Source of the DNA: Sinonovacula constricta
Lineage: Eukaryota; Mollusca; Bivalvia; Cardiida; Solecurtidae
Direction: 5' to 3'
Assembly: GCA_007844125.1 (NCBI GenBank)
Contig: CM017567.1
Location: 32,794,665-32,858,664 of the forward strand
DNA length: 64,000 nucleotides
Shown here: in pieces, positions 22,540-34,599 of the stretch
How positions within the stretch are numbered: position 1 is the first letter of the stretch
Layout of the letters: each line of letters starts with the position of its first letter
Position numbers and translations under genes: made by a program
Notes under the pieces: model-generated
Seen by the model: only the letters and a program-made list of their open reading frames with translations
Database searches by the model: none
What the model was told of the DNA's origin: nothing

Positions 22540-24900
22540 AAAATCCGTCCTTCTCAAAATCCAGAGTCATTTTCTGTTCTACTCAACTTTTAAATGAAAT
22601 GGGGAAATAATTCTTCAGTTGGCTTTTCTAGGTAGCTGCCAAAGACCAAAATCACAGGGTCTTCCCATGCAATTGTTACACAACAGGTATTAAAGATTGT
22701 GTGTCGGGTTTATCAGATATCAGCTGAAGGAAATATATTTATTTGCACCATATAAACCATCGTATCCTTTAAAAGTGTCATGTAATGACGTTGGAATGAT
22801 ACAAGTAATAAGTCTAGACATTAGGAAGGTGTATTCTTACCGTACATCAGGATTTTCGAATACAATGACCATAAACAAAATTAGCATGTTGAGATGACAA
22901 ACATTTTCGAGCAAAGAAAAAAAAACTTACTTAACTTGATATTGATCTATCAAACACTCAACAAACACGGCACAGGCAGTAAATTTGAAGAGCCTCGTTA
23001 AACCGGTCTAAACATCCAACGCAATCTATTTGTTAAAAACTTGCAAAATGTGGTAGTTGTTTTTTTTTTTTCTCTCTGGATAGACACTGTTTGTATGATG
23101 TTAGCATATTTAACATACGCGATCGTGCCTTTATTAAGTGCAAGTTCAAATGCTAAAATTTCAATTATTTGACAAGCAACTTATCTTTTTTTTTCTAATC
23201 GTAACATCTATAATATTCCTGTGCCACTGCGAAGGTGAAGTGAACACTTCATTTCAATTTACTCTCCGCATGGCGACAATACCAATGTGTGTCATTTGAT
23301 TTCTGCACAGATGACTTTTTTCACGGTGAGTCGTTTATGATTTTAATAACATAGTAAAAAAGGTTATTAAGATGACAATTGGTTGGGGGAATTCGACGAA
23401 GCGATAAAGTAATATGCTTTCATTTCCTTTTCATTATTTTTAACTGCAGCTGCAACTGGTGAAGTATATTTATGGAATTTGTAGGCAAGAACGCTACTGG
23501 TACAATAAATAAAGTACACAATTCCAAACGAACGCCGCAGAAGAACCCTGATGCTTTTAATCTAGCTGGATAGTATATCAAAGTAAATGTTTGCATGCGA
23601 AGTATTTAAAAACCAAATACAATAATAAAATATACAAACGTGGAGCATTTTCAAAGTACCCCGCATTATCATCAATGTCACGTCTTTGCAAATGATACAC
23701 ATACAATTGGTACAACATTTAATCGTTTGAAGACACAAAATCAACAGTGTAACAGTTTGTATGCAGGGAGAAAATGCACATAAGTCCCCGTTAAAAAGCA
23801 AAAACGCGCCCGTGCGCTTTTACTCTTTCACCCTTAATTAAAGCACAGATGTGTGTAATGATAGGTTCGCTTCCGCCATTGTTCGATGGAATACGAAACA
23901 AATAAATAAGCAACATAATCACGAAACTTCAAATGCGTTTTATGCCTGACTTCAGGAAATGAAATTGGTCTGAGTATTTTCCACAAAAAACAACTGTGGC
24001 CATTTGTCTTCAATGTCAAATGAACTGTTCTTGAAGCCAATGTCCCAACACAAAAGACTAGTAATCTAGAGCAAATACGGCGCTTATGCTAAGATCGACA
24101 CATTTCAATATACACGTTCGCTATGCGAGTCAAAGGATGCAGTCTAACTTTCACCGTTGTTAAGAAGTAGGAAATATTTTAGACAATATAATTTTGTGTA
24201 AAAAAAACTATTTTAACATGTTATTTTATGTTTTAAATATTATATGCACTTGAATAAAGCAAGCATATGTGTAAGATAAAGCAAGCATCCGTGTAAGATG
24301 ATGCTTACATGCATGTCAGATGAAGCAAGCATACATGTAAGATAAATGATATAGACATTCAAGATTAATCAAACAGCCATTTAACATCCATGTAAAATAA
24401 AGCAAACATTGTTTTATATTGATAATAAATGAATGAAGAATGAGTACAGTTTGAAGGTAGGTGTCCTCTTTTCATATCCGTTCAGTGAACATAATAACTA
24501 CCCGGTAACAAATATATAATGATAACCCTTCTTCTCACATACATTCACAGAAAGCTTTGTCAGAAAGGAAGACCAAGGAACTCTACATTCACAAATCACA
24601 ACAGCAGAAAAGCATACTAAAATACAGCTATATAAAACTTTCAAGTCACGCAAGGAGAACTTAAATGAAATTGTATTCATTTTTTATAGAAACTTTGACT
24701 AAACTGTTTTATTTGTAAGTATATAAGACATAACTCAGCCATGTATAATTTAACTTTCCACTACTGCCACAGCCAGCGCAATAAGCAAATGTATTTTCTT
24801 CAATAGCAGTATGGTGTTAGTGAAATGGGTTTTCATGAAATATGACAGAAAATAGTAAATAGTAATTTTGTTGTTAAATGTCTATTCCAGTTGTAAACCT
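22540..24900 (+). repeat. module E, unit II copy
   Basis: A long collinear series of matches to 36380-38230: ccttctcaaaatccaga, ccaaagaccaaaa, gaagagcctcgttaaac..gtctaaacatcc, gatagacactgtttgt, gtgcaagttcaaat, acggtgagtcgtttatgatt, aagatgacaatt, the cgccattgttcgatggaat block, gtcaaaggatgca, and aagcaaatgtattttcttcaat..cagtatggtgttag. The two copies differ by many indels. Around 23290-23325 both have an acceptor-like cacag and a donor-like ggtgagt about 15 nt apart, with open sequence before them, so an exon is possible but not demonstrable. Confidence 0.6.
24250..24420. repeat. minisatellite around AAAGCAAGCATNNNTGTAAGAT
   Basis: Four or five imperfect units of about 24-31 bp built on the words aagcaagcata and tgtaagataaa. 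It is embedded in module E and absent from the other E copy. Confidence 0.6.
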
Positions 24901-25211
24901 TTCCTTTTCTAGAAAGTATTCGTCGAAGTTGTCTCCATTTACATGACCTCAGTAATGTATATTTGGCTAAATGAATCGTGGACAATTTGGCCGGATATCT
25001 ATGATACTGCATTAAAGCTGTGTATTGTCAAGTTGAATTAGTCGAGACACCATTGAAATGAAAAAGTGCACAAAATAGCTACTCAATTCCTGTTATGTGA
25101 CAATTTGTTTGATAGACATGTTGAAAGAGATACAAAGGAGTCAGAGAGACGGACGGACATACACTATTAGATAGACAAATAGACCCATGTAGTTTAAAAA
25201 TCGATATAGAC

Positions 25212-25212
<1 letters not shown>

Positions 25213-25253
<41 letters not shown>
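25213..25253. repeat. (GA)n microsatellite
   Basis: About 20 GA units. Two overlapping minus-strand ORFs (25079-25377) are carried by it and are not genes. Confidence 0.9.
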
Positions 25254-25255
<2 letters not shown>

Positions 25256-25749
25256 TCCAGATGCAGCGTTTGTAATGTATTCTGATATAAACGAGAAGAG
25301 TGGTGTTTGCACATGGAAATACAGCCGTCGCCTGTCAACAAAAGCGCTGTAAAGGTGCGACATCTCCAATTACACATGCAATGTTACCAATACACAAGCT
25401 TACATGATAACATGTGGCTAACATCTTCTTTAACGGTTTATTGAGGTAGAATTACATTGAATAGGAACAAAAAATCAGTCGAAATCGTCCGAAAGCTTTT
25501 TTCTACAAACAAAGAGGAGGAAACAATTTGGGACCGCAAAAGGTATTCGGTTTTTAGAGGATTCCGAAGTTCAGAGGTTGCAGATTCTACTGTAGTACAC
25601 TGTATATTCTAATAGAGATAGTTTTACTTCTTTGATCTGTGTCTATGAAACAAATGTAAAAATCTTAGACTGAAAGGATGAAGAAAGTAGTTAAAACTGT
25701 TTTATTTATTCATCAAAGAAAAACCCCTTTTATTAGTGACAGTTCTTGT

Positions 25750-26030
25750 TTATTGGGTTTATTGTCCCACCAACAATATTTCACTTATCTGGAGACGGTG
25801 TTCACTTAAAACAGATATAGTGCTGGCTTCACTGTGTATAGAATGTCGTGAACGCCCCGCATGATACCACACACAATCATATTATCTTGACATCGGGCCA
25901 ACCGGTCGTGGAAGTACCCTTATTTTTGCTTGAGCGTTAGCAAGGAAGCTATACCACTACCACTTTTAACGACTTTGGTATGTCGCGGTCCGGGATCGAA
26001 CCCTGGGCATCCCGTACCAGGAGCCGATTA
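25750..26030 (-). mobile_element. tRNA-derived SINE, family B, 5' truncated
   Basis: On the minus strand the B box (GGTTCGATCCC region, near 25994-26004) is present. The head stops before a complete A box at about 26030. The body shares CTACCACTTTTAACGACTTT, CAAGGAAGCT and GCAGATATAGTGCT-type blocks (reverse complement) with 28089-28405. The 3' end reads as an ATAAACCCAATAAAC-type tail at about 25755. Confidence 0.8.
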
Positions 26031-26202
26031 GTGACTGTTAAAGACAGATTTCTAGATAACGTCTTCTACTGTACTTGAAAGCTAATCGTTGTAAATATTT
26101 ACAAAGTGTACATTTTATGTACTGTTCACCTTTTACATAATCTATGTACATTTTAATTTGCAAGAAGATTAACCATTCATAACGATCTATTTTATAATCA
26201 GC

Positions 26203-26740
26203 ATTAACTCACTGCAGGCAATACATGTTACTGAAGATAATCCAATGAATCTGATATGTCAAGCCAAAATGAGAATACCATGCTGTGAACCTACTTCATC
26301 TGTAAGTATAAAATCTTTATTGTCCTGCAACAATATAAACTAGTCACTATTGACATATGTTAATGTAGCATTCTCAGACATGAAATAATTTATAACCATG
26401 GAAAACAGCTTAAATATCATACTTTCTACTGTCAAAGTCGAACTTCTTTTCTCTGCACCTCTGCACAAAAAGGTTAAAAAGAAGGCCTTCTCAAGTCAAT
26501 AATATTTTCATCTCGCTGTCTACACTCCCTGGTTATGCATACACTGCCATGTCTTAAATCAAGATAAACTACATGTACACACAACGTGCACACGCTACCT
26601 GTGATGGTAGCTAGCTATGACTGCTGACAATATTTCATCCAGCAAGACAGAAGTAAGAATAGAATATGTCAAGAGTTTCAGAGATCGCTTTTGCACATCT
26701 GGCTGTGTCTTGGCACATCTGGCTGTGTATATTGTATCTC
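26203..26740 (+). repeat. module D, unit II copy
   Basis: Collinear with 40060-40640 and, more weakly, 3825-4280. Shared blocks are cattaactcactgcag, gctgtgaacctact.catct, ctattgacatatgttaatgt, ctcaagtcaata, tatgcatacactgcca, acatgtacac, atatttcatccagcaagacag and aatatgtca...gatcgct.ttgcacatct. It contains two exon-like segments, one of them annotated next. Confidence 0.6.
26218..26301 (+). CDS. candidate internal exon in module D
   Basis: An 84-nt segment, open in frame 0 (28 codons, including NPMNLICQAK and IPCCEPTSS), lies between cactgcag and a textbook donor gtaagtat. In unit III (from 40074) the acceptor tgcag is kept, but the donor is changed to acaaatg and an in-frame TAA appears, so that copy looks dead. 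The cysteines would suit an extracellular protein. I do not recognise the family. A second conserved segment follows at about 26625-26780 (ISSSKTEVRIEYV..., DRFCTSGC), open for 52 codons here and interrupted in copy 3. Both could be parts of the same old gene as module F. Confidence 0.3.
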
Positions 26741-28088
26741 ATAGAAACATGAACCGGCTGTCCCCGCCAGTCGATGTTAGAAGAATGTAACCTTTATCGT
26801 AATTAATTTTCAAATCCAAGAGTACATGTTTAAGTGTAATGTGCAGATATAGATTGCAAAAAGATAGAGCAATTTAATCTTATCGCATTCAACGTCTTCT
26901 CCCTTCGACACACAATAATATATTAGTAGAAACAATTTACATTGCGAAAGATTTGATGACGTAAACAAGATGAGAAGAATTAATGGTATATAATGGTATG
27001 TTATGAAGTGAACACTGTGCGATAATTATAGAAGTTATGCGTAAACCATAAGAAGCTAGCTATGCGGGGAATGAGGGAGGTAGAGAGAAAGATAAACATA
27101 GACAGAAAGATGGAAAGAAAGATAGAATGATGGATATAAAAGGAGTAGATGTTTGAAAGTTAACCTACTGCACAAGGCTCTGATGTGAGACCATTTTGGA
27201 CTGTTCTACAGCATATACCAGCAAGACAAAGCCATATAAAAAGTACTCATAAAGAGTGCATTGTTGTTAAACAACTTCTTTTAAGACTAGTACACCATTT
27301 TATCGCCGTTGCTACGTTGAAACATTGTTAGGATCTGGCTATACAACAAAGATAATTTTAATACGAAAAATCCTTTTTTCAAATCGTTCTAATTGATGCC
27401 AACAAAATGCTATGCATACAGTCTATTTTGGTAAACGTTTTTTCAATTTAAATGCTTTGATATTTTGTTATCTAGTACATTGTATGTTGCTGGTGTAAAG
27501 ATGTTAGCGTGCAAGATTTGAATATTTCATCAAGAATTTATTCAATATAATTTTTATTAAATATTTTATTAAATCGGTTTTAAATTGAAAGGATAACTTT
27601 GAAATAAGCGCTTTAAAATTATGATATAACAGAATTGCTCCACTGTCGTTATTTTGATGAACTGTTTCCAAACAAAACTTAATCCTGCCATCTTTGAAAT
27701 TTGCAAATTATCATTTCAATATTTTTAATTGCATTAATATCGATGCTTAATTGTAGATCGGTATCTAAACGTAAAGACGCGTTTAATCTCTACCAGAGAC
27801 AACCAGTTATGTAAGCAAACTATGTCCTAAACTCTTTAATAATAGCTTGTACAAGTAGCATAATGTATATTTTCTTTTAATTTTTTGCGCATTTTATCTT
27901 TCCCCAGCATTACGATGTTAATGTAAACAAGATCATGACTACTTTGTTCATAGCTAAAGCATTTATAGGCGTACAACTAGAATAGTGATCATGTCATTGT
28001 AAGTATATTTATTGTGTAACTGATAATCAGCATGCATATAATTAAGTACAAAATAATACATAAAGGTATCATAACATATGAAATATCA
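26741..28088. other. no recognised gene
   Basis: AT-rich. About 26880-26950 resembles 40670-40720 (tcgcattcaa.cgtctt), extending the D similarity slightly. A short GAAA/GATA-rich patch lies at 27075-27145. Confidence 0.4.
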
Positions 28089-28405
28089 GACCTGGTTGCG
28101 CAATCGGTAGAGCGTCGGCTTCACGTACGGGATGTCCCGGGTTTGATCCCGATCCGCGACATACCAAAGTCGTTAAAATGTTAGTGGCATAGCTCCCTTG
28201 TTAGCGATCAATCAAATATAAGGGTAGTCCCACGACTGGTTGTCCCGGAATCAGGATATTGTGACTGGGTGTGTTATCATGCCGGGTGTTCACGGCATGC
28301 TATACACAGTGAAGGCAGCACTATATCTGCTACAAGTGGACACCGTCTCTAGATACCTGGAAAACTGTTGGTGTGACGATAAACCCAATAAACATATAAG
28401 ATATA
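28089..28405 (+). mobile_element. tRNA-derived SINE, family B, full-length reference copy
   Basis: The tRNA-like head has its A box within ggttgcgcaatcggtagagc (about 28094-28113) and its B box GGTTTGATCCC at 28139-28149. The body runs through accaaagtcgttaaaatg, ctcccttgttagcg, tgactgggtgtgttatcatg, cggcatgctata, ggcagcactatatctgc and caagtggacaccgtctc to an aataaacatataagatata tail. This is the best preserved of five copies. The 89-aa ORF starting at 28240 lies mainly inside it and is not a gene. Confidence 0.85.
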
Positions 28406-29019
28406 AGAAGTTGGTCTTATTCGGTACATCATACTGTCACTATTTTCATTCCAAAGTCAGTTTGCGCTGTTGTATAAGATGTACGATCTGTTTATTTCGG
28501 CGACTCTGATTGCAATCTTTAAAAGCAGTGCGGAAATATTATAATTATGCTGCCTATTCCTTGAGTATCAACACTTATCGCTGAAATTAAATGTTGCTTA
28601 ATCTTTTAATCACATGTAGAAATGTTATAAATACACAGTAATACATTTTCACCACTGTTGTAAAAAATGTAATCCTTAATCCAGCTGTAACTTCTCTTTT
28701 TTTGACTTACTAACATTTCAATAACATATTATTGGAGGTATCTTGCAACTGTACATTAGAAAACTAGGGCATTAGCAAACTTTTACGATATGAATTATTT
28801 CCTTTGAAACCCTCGTCCTACATACATCAAAGTCAAAAGGTTTTCATTTTAATAACAATCTATTGCCAACTTTAATTGTTATCGCTGTTTAGAAAGTGAT
28901 ACATACTGGACTTTGTCACATACCTCATTGAATGAAAATGGAATCCCTGATAAAAGGTGTGTGTGTGTGGGGATTTATAGGCGGAAAACAATGGTTATTT
29001 AAAAAGGTCAGTTGTCATA
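28406..29019. other. no recognised gene
   Basis: AT-rich with short ORFs and a small gtgtgtgtg run near 28960. Confidence 0.4.
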
Positions 29020-29440
29020 CATGTACTCAATAGGTAAATAAGAAAAGGTCCTATCAAAATGTCCTATCAAAATGTCCTATCAAACTTTCCACATTTAAAT
29101 TTAAACTACATCAAGACAAAAGCAAACAGGGTAAATGTAAATGTGACAAAAAACAAGGACGAGAAATAACACAAAAAAAAAACAACAGCAGTTAACGCAT
29201 TGAAACGGCCAGCTGGCAAAAGGACCGACTGGGGTGCTTAAACCTGGTTTGTCGAGCGCTCCAACCTCGTAAATTTCTATCAAACAAACAGTGTAAATAA
29301 AAATATCCCGTCAAAGTGAGCCAACTGACATTAAGTACCTGCATCGGGAGTTTAAACAGATACAATGAGCTTATATACAGAAAAAAACAACAAAACCAAC
29401 TATCAACATATATACAATATGTACAGTAGATTGAAGCCTC
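29020..29440 (+). repeat. dispersed repeat R1, long copy
   Basis: Shows the longest R1 structure. It opens with ataggtaaataagaaaaggt, then a 14-bp repeat (caaaatgtcctatc, three units, 29055-29092), gcaaacagggtaaatgtaaa, ggacgaga.ataacac, aaaggaccgactggggtgc, aacctggttt and a cacctgcatcgggagtt-like block. It ends near tatgtacagtag. The last part matches 34500-34590 and 34800-34860. Confidence 0.7.
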
Positions 29441-29559
29441 GGCAACACCTAGGAATTCCGTTAGCTCTACTTTATATTTGTTTAATTACTTAAACACACT
29501 CGTTCTTTTTTTAAACCACTCTTGAAAACAAAAAGACATGCTTTGTATGTTTCAATTTC

Positions 29560-29990
29560 GTGTTATGCCAATAGCAGAAGTTATATATATTTAACCAATT
29601 TGCCACCCAATGCAAACCAGCATACTTATATCAGTCCAGATTTAGACAACAAAAATACTGTGTTGATAGGAGGAACACATCGGGAATAAATATGCAAATT
29701 AAGTGTGTCGTAAATTTTTGATTCTCCTTTCTTGGTTATACAAATATGCAAAGTGGCAAACGGCTAATAATAATAAAAATATTGTATATATTAACGGAAG
29801 TATAACTTTTGATGAGAAAAATGTATATCGATGGAGTGTTTAAATTTGTGCAGAAAATTTTATAACTCATACAAGTCATTCATATATTTTGTAAAAAAAA
29901 AAAAACTCATTGAGATACTATGTTTAGCTCAATAAATGCTTGGACGTATATCAGAGTGGCGCGTTTAACTTAATCTACTTATCATATCAC
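29560..29990 (+). repeat. module J, unit II copy
   Basis: Collinear with 41797-42160: agcagaagt, accaatttgc, atcagtccagatttagac, tgtgttgatagg, tgcgtcgtaaa-like, and gtggcgcgttt.aactta..ct..catatcac. Spacing from module D is 3.4 kb here and 1.7 kb in unit III. Confidence 0.55.
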
Positions 29991-30061
29991 GCACCGCACA
30001 TACAAGAAAATGAAAAAGAATATATGACAAAGTCCTATGAGCATTGCAACATATACCAAAC

Positions 30062-30385
30062 TCCGAAAAGGCACAGAACAAAGGTATTTCACATGCAAGC
30101 CAAGCGAAAAGTAAGAAGAAATTTGTGATGAGTCATTTAACGAAAAGAGCAAACCGAACAGTTACCGCCTTGGAACGGTCAGTCGGCAATATGGACCGAC
30201 TGGGGTGCTTAAACCGGTTTTACAGAGCTCCAACCTCGCACTTCCTGACGAGTTTCTCAAAGGCAAGCAATGAAAAAAACGATCTATTTGAATACAAAAT
30301 GTCCAAGCGCTGATATTTTCTATAGGTTATGACGAAAGTAGTGACGTCATTGAAAAATAATGTCCACATAGTGTTTAGAAAAGAA
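30062..30385 (+). repeat. dispersed repeat R1, copy matching the window start
   Basis: Nearly end-to-end similarity to 1-312. The central hairpin cagtcgg-caatatgga-ccgactg (about 30179-30201) is perfect here. The two overlapping ORFs at 29940-30313 are not conserved as frames in the other copy. Confidence 0.75.
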
Positions 30386-30394
30386 TATGTTTAT

Positions 30395-30690
30395 AAGTCT
30401 GCCTTTAAACCGTAATTATTAACATCAGTGTGATAAAATTGTCATCCCGCCTGTCAAAATATTGTTTGTTATGTATAACATTTGCTATAAAATAAGACCA
30501 GATAAACATTTAAACATTAATTTCGCTATCAACTAATTATAGTATGTTCCTATCACAGTGAAATAAAATTGATTTTGAGCACATTTGCAAAAGATGGCAA
30601 TCATTTAAGTTGTCCCAGGGGCGTTTGTTTCTTTAATTGTACTGTCAGATTAATTCAAATTTTAGATTTAAGACCTCTTTATCAGAATGC
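30395..30690 (+). repeat. module K, unit II copy (diverged)
   Basis: Matches 45092-45320 in order: atcagtgtgataaaattgt.atccc..cctgtca, then attga.tttgagca.atttgcaaaagat.gcaatca, aagttgtc and ggcgttcgtt-like. It is more diverged than the two unit III copies are from each other. Confidence 0.55.
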
Positions 30691-31261
30691 TATGTTTACA
30701 GGTGAAAGTGATACTGATATTTTTTAAATTTCTCGTTCAACAAACAGTTTTGACTTCATAATGAATTAAATTTGGCGTTTTGTCACTAAGCTGCTTTCGC
30801 AGATAACAAAAGTAGACATGTGGGACTATTTGTTGAGCACTTGGAAATAACATTTTATAACTGTCGTGACTCCTTATCGACAAGTGGTTTAAATGTTCAT
30901 AGCAACAGTTTGTTTGCTGTTTTTTCATATATCATGAATTTGACTTTATATGTACACTTTTAAATTCTAACTAAAGAAATAATAATGCATAAAAATGTTG
31001 ACCGTATTATATATTTTATGCAATGATCTGCTTTTCTAATTGTATCATTTTCGCTAAAATATTTGACAAAATAAGACTCTTTAAACTGAAGTCTTGGCGA
31101 AATATCCATACCTTCATGGTAATAACTACAATACATATTTATTTACATATATCAGCTTACCCATTTTTGCTTAAGTTTTTACACTCATCATTTTTACAGA
31201 AAAATCATATTCGAAAAAATAAGGTTTAAATCTGTGCATTTAGCTTGCTTGCCCTTGATCA
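30691..31261. other. no recognised gene
   Basis: AT-rich with two short unsupported ORFs. Confidence 0.4.
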
Positions 31262-31454
31262 TTCAGCAGTGTTTAGTTTCGGTTTTGTGATACATCGCAG
31301 CGACCATTTATCATAATACATGTAGCGACGTCCAGCTGTTTTGGTGAATTACGACTCCAGACGAATGTATGAGCAGAACCACCGGCGCACCACATGTTAG
31401 CTGGAAGACCTTCCCAAATTAAGTCCATCGCCCCGAACGGGACTCGAACCCATG

Positions 31455-31456
<2 letters not shown>
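31262..31456 (-). mobile_element. tRNA-derived SINE, family C, head replaced by microsatellite
   Basis: On the minus strand the B box GGTTCGAGTCC is at 31450-31440. It is followed by the shared body: GGAAGGTCTTCCAGCT, GCCGGTGGTTCT, CAGCTGGACGTCGCTACATG, ATAAATGGTCGCTGCGATGT. The upstream half of the tRNA head is missing: an (AT)n tract starts at 31457, where it should continue. Other copies are at 50330-50523 and 55097-55336. Confidence 0.75.

Positions 31457-31536
<80 letters not shown>
31457..31536. repeat. (AT)40 microsatellite
   Basis: Perfect AT dinucleotides, then tgtgtgtgcg. Both ORFs across it (YIYIYI) are spurious. Confidence 0.95.
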
Positions 31537-31538
<2 letters not shown>

Positions 31539-32064
31539 GTGTGTGTGCGTGGCAATTTTGTTATGCCCCTCTTAATCGCCTGGCATCTGTTTAAGCGTAA
31601 TAACTTGTTAGTAAAATGAATCTTTGAGATGGACAGAAGATAGGGAAAAACACGTTGCACCAATTAAACGACCTGTTAGCAGATGGATTGATTATGTTTT
31701 GAAAGGGGATCCGCTAAACTACACAAATAACATTTATTGAATAGAAATAAGAAGAGTTCTATATTCGTTACATCGGACTTATTGTTTTTTTTTTTTAATT
31801 ATTTCAAATGTTTGTGAGTGTTAAGTGGTATCGTATTAAACGTTCCTCAGGTGTTTCTAAGCTTTGTGGCATACTCTGTTTATAAAATGAAAGAAACGAA
31901 CATAAGCGCAAGTTGCACAACACAAAGATTTGATTTAATTTCATATGATATAACACACAAGTCCCATTGTCACTTACTTCAGAACCTGTTTGGTGTCTGA
32001 ACGACACGCACGTATTTATTATTCGTACTAAACTGTTTTGTTCTGTTTTTACTTGTTTCGTCTA

Positions 32065-32165
32065 ACATTAAAGGCAGGTAAAATATCTAAAAATACACCC
32101 TTGCTTGATCATACGATAAGAGAGCCATTTAAATTTCGAATGACTGTAAACATGAATTATCAGCA
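32065..32165 (+). repeat. module M, unit II copy
   Basis: Resembles 46360-46440: aaaata.acccttgcttgat.at.cga..agagccattt...tcgaat.act. It lies just before module N, at the junction of units II and III. Confidence 0.45.
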
Positions 32166-32369
32166 AAATGCGCTGTAAATTTTTTATAAGCGGTTTCCAG
32201 TGGCTACTCTAACGTTGATATTGTACACGTACTTCTCATACTTTCTGTAGAACATATAATGTATTTTGCTAACATTGAATATTTAAAGTGTTTAGAGCAC
32301 TTCTAAAGTGTTTAAGTGCAATAATTCACTGGCTATGTATGTTGTTCAAGCTGTCTCCTTTCTTACAGA

Positions 32370-32465
32370 TATATGAATATGAGAGGCACTCAGGGTCGGA
32401 AGGATACAAGGTCTTACCTAAATCCTGACAGGAAATGATAGTTCTTGATCAAGGCACTGGTTTTA
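32370..32465 (+). repeat. module N, unit III copy
   Basis: Resembles 15245-15345. It is preceded by an acceptor-like tctcctttcttacag (to 32368), but the sequence after it has an early stop in the frame I checked. Confidence 0.45.
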
Positions 32466-32799
32466 TTTCGAAAGTAACCTTTTAGGGTCACCCTACTTAT
32501 TAGGGCTTACGTGATCAACCTTGCATATGTTTGGAAAGAAGATAATTACTAATTGGCCAGTTATGTGTCCTCTTAGCTATGATTGACACATAATCTTGCA
32601 TTTGCAGATTTTTTTTTAAATTTCATCTATAAAACATATGTTCTCTCCCTACCAATAGTATTATAATATAAAAATCCTCCATATACTGAAATGTCAGCTT
32701 ACCGTTTAAAATGTGTAATTAGTACGACGACCTGAGAGTTATTAGAATGATTAACGACGCATGCGGTCACTTATGTCTTATCTGAATCTAGATTAAAAT

Positions 32800-33025
32800 T
32801 ATTTCGCTCTTGAAAGACTGGGCACAGACTTCACCCCAGTTGGCCCTTTTGCCGATTGACCGTTCCAAGGCGGTAACTGATGGTTTTTCTTTGTGTATGT
32901 TATGTCTCGTCACTGTGTTTTTTTTAACATTTGCATTTACCTTGTTTGCCTTTGTCTACAGGTAGATACAATTTAAATATCTGTGAGAGTTTTGATAGGA
33001 CCTTTTCTTATTTACCTTTGCAGTA
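32800..33025 (-). repeat. dispersed repeat R1, minus-strand copy
   Basis: The reverse complement shows AAAGGTCCTATCAAAA, GACAAAGGCAAACAAGGT, GACGAGACATAAC, TTACCGCCTTGGAACGGTC and CAACTGGGGTGAAG. It stops before the 3' half seen at 29020-29440. Confidence 0.7.
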
Positions 33026-33795
33026 TGTTTTTTTTTTATTCAGCTTTTAAAAGCTCATTTAATTAAACTTGTATAACTACCTAGGGAAATGAAGTAGTTG
33101 TATGATATATTCTAAATTTAAACAATTATTAAGTATATTTTAATGTTGCGTTTTAATTTACTCCCTAGGAAAACTAAATAGTCCCTCGGCATCCTGACTT
33201 GTATATGGCATATATTGTAAGATAAATGGCAACACATTGCTCAACATGACATTGCTTCTTTCCTAAAGAAACAACAACATGCGCTCAGGTAGAAAGAATA
33301 GCAAGATAATTTTGCCTTAATATTATTTTACAGTTTTCCACCAATAGGTATGTAAAGAAATAAAACGTTTAATTTTTCACTTTATCGATTTCTGTGTTCA
33401 TATGAGGTATATCGCATCTGTATCAATGGTACCTCAGACAAGGAAATAAGTCATTGGCACCAGAAAAGGACTTGCAAAATGTCATTCATTGATGCCAAAG
33501 ATCTGCGTGAACAGTCAATGATAATTTCCAAATCATCATTGCCACGCTGCAGAGATATCTACTAGTATTTTTCAAACTTTTAAAACCAGGCGACCACTTA
33601 CTTTAATATAGTTGAAAAGACTGAACATTTAGGATATATTTTCGTGACTAGTACAGTCTAAAAATGCTAGTGTTTAAAATCGTCATTATAACAACTTAAA
33701 AATGTATTTTTGCAAATAAAATATCACCGAATTCCCCAAAGCGGTTGTGAGATATTGGTACGTGTATTTAATATAGGCAAACTGTCGGATACCAC
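33026..33795. other. no recognised gene
   Basis: AT-rich; nothing recognised. Confidence 0.4.
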
Positions 33796-33799
33796 CTTT

Positions 33800-33885
33800 A
33801 AGATTAGTGGCAAGTTCATATTATTACCGTTATTATCTTGCTTATTCGAAATGTAAGGGAATCCGCATATCCATTGTTATTGCCA
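33800..33885 (+). repeat. module G, unit III copy (short)
   Basis: ttatcttgcttattcgaaatgt and ccgcatatccattgttatt match 18370-18420 and 49770-49810. Confidence 0.45.
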
Positions 33886-34261
33886 TTAATCTAATTGTCA
33901 TTAATATAATAAATCATATTAAGCAATGGCAAATCAATTGATTTAATTAAAAGAACCTATCTTTAAAATATGTTGTCTCCCATCCCCCCCAAAAAATGAT
34001 AAATGCATTTTTGTCAAATATATAAATAGAAAATATGAACTACATATGAACAACATGCTCAAATGACATGGCTACAGGAAATTCCGTCTCGCTGTTACAA
34101 TGTTAATCATTTTCTGAGTGAGCTTTAGTTTCTATCGTGACATACAACGATTTAATTATGTTGAGTGCGACGTTTCTTATTTACAAACGGCAAAACGGTT
34201 TGAATATTAAAACAATGGAAAATAAGAAAGAATCATATTAGAATTCCAATAGATATTTAAA

Positions 34262-34560
34262 TATATAGCTCTCTCTAGACGAAGGCAAACTAGATATATG
34301 CTAAGGTGAGAAAAAAACACAAAACGAGACATAAAACACAGAAGGAAAAAACAACAGTTACCATGTTGGTACGGTCAGTTATCAAAATGACCGACTGGGG
34401 TGCTTAAACCTGGTTTGCAGAGCGCTTCAACCTCACACTTCCTGAAACTGTTTTTCTCAGACTTATAGTTTAAATAGAAATGTAATTTCAAAGTAAGACA
34501 ACTAATAGCAAGCACCTGCATCGGGAGTTAAAACGGACATAAGGAATATATAGACAAATT
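34262..34560 (+). repeat. dispersed repeat R1 copy
   Basis: acgaaggcaaac, acgagacataaaacacag, aacagttacc, ccgactggggtgcttaaacc, tggtttgcagagcgcttcaa and gcacctgcatcgggagtta match the long copy at 29020-29440. Confidence 0.7.
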
Positions 34561-34599
34561 AACTCCTATAATAATAAGCTACCAATATATGTACAGTAT

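Noticed and set aside
28240..28509. Plus-strand ORF of 89 aa
   Set aside because: More than half lies in a family B SINE; the other SINE copies do not keep the frame.
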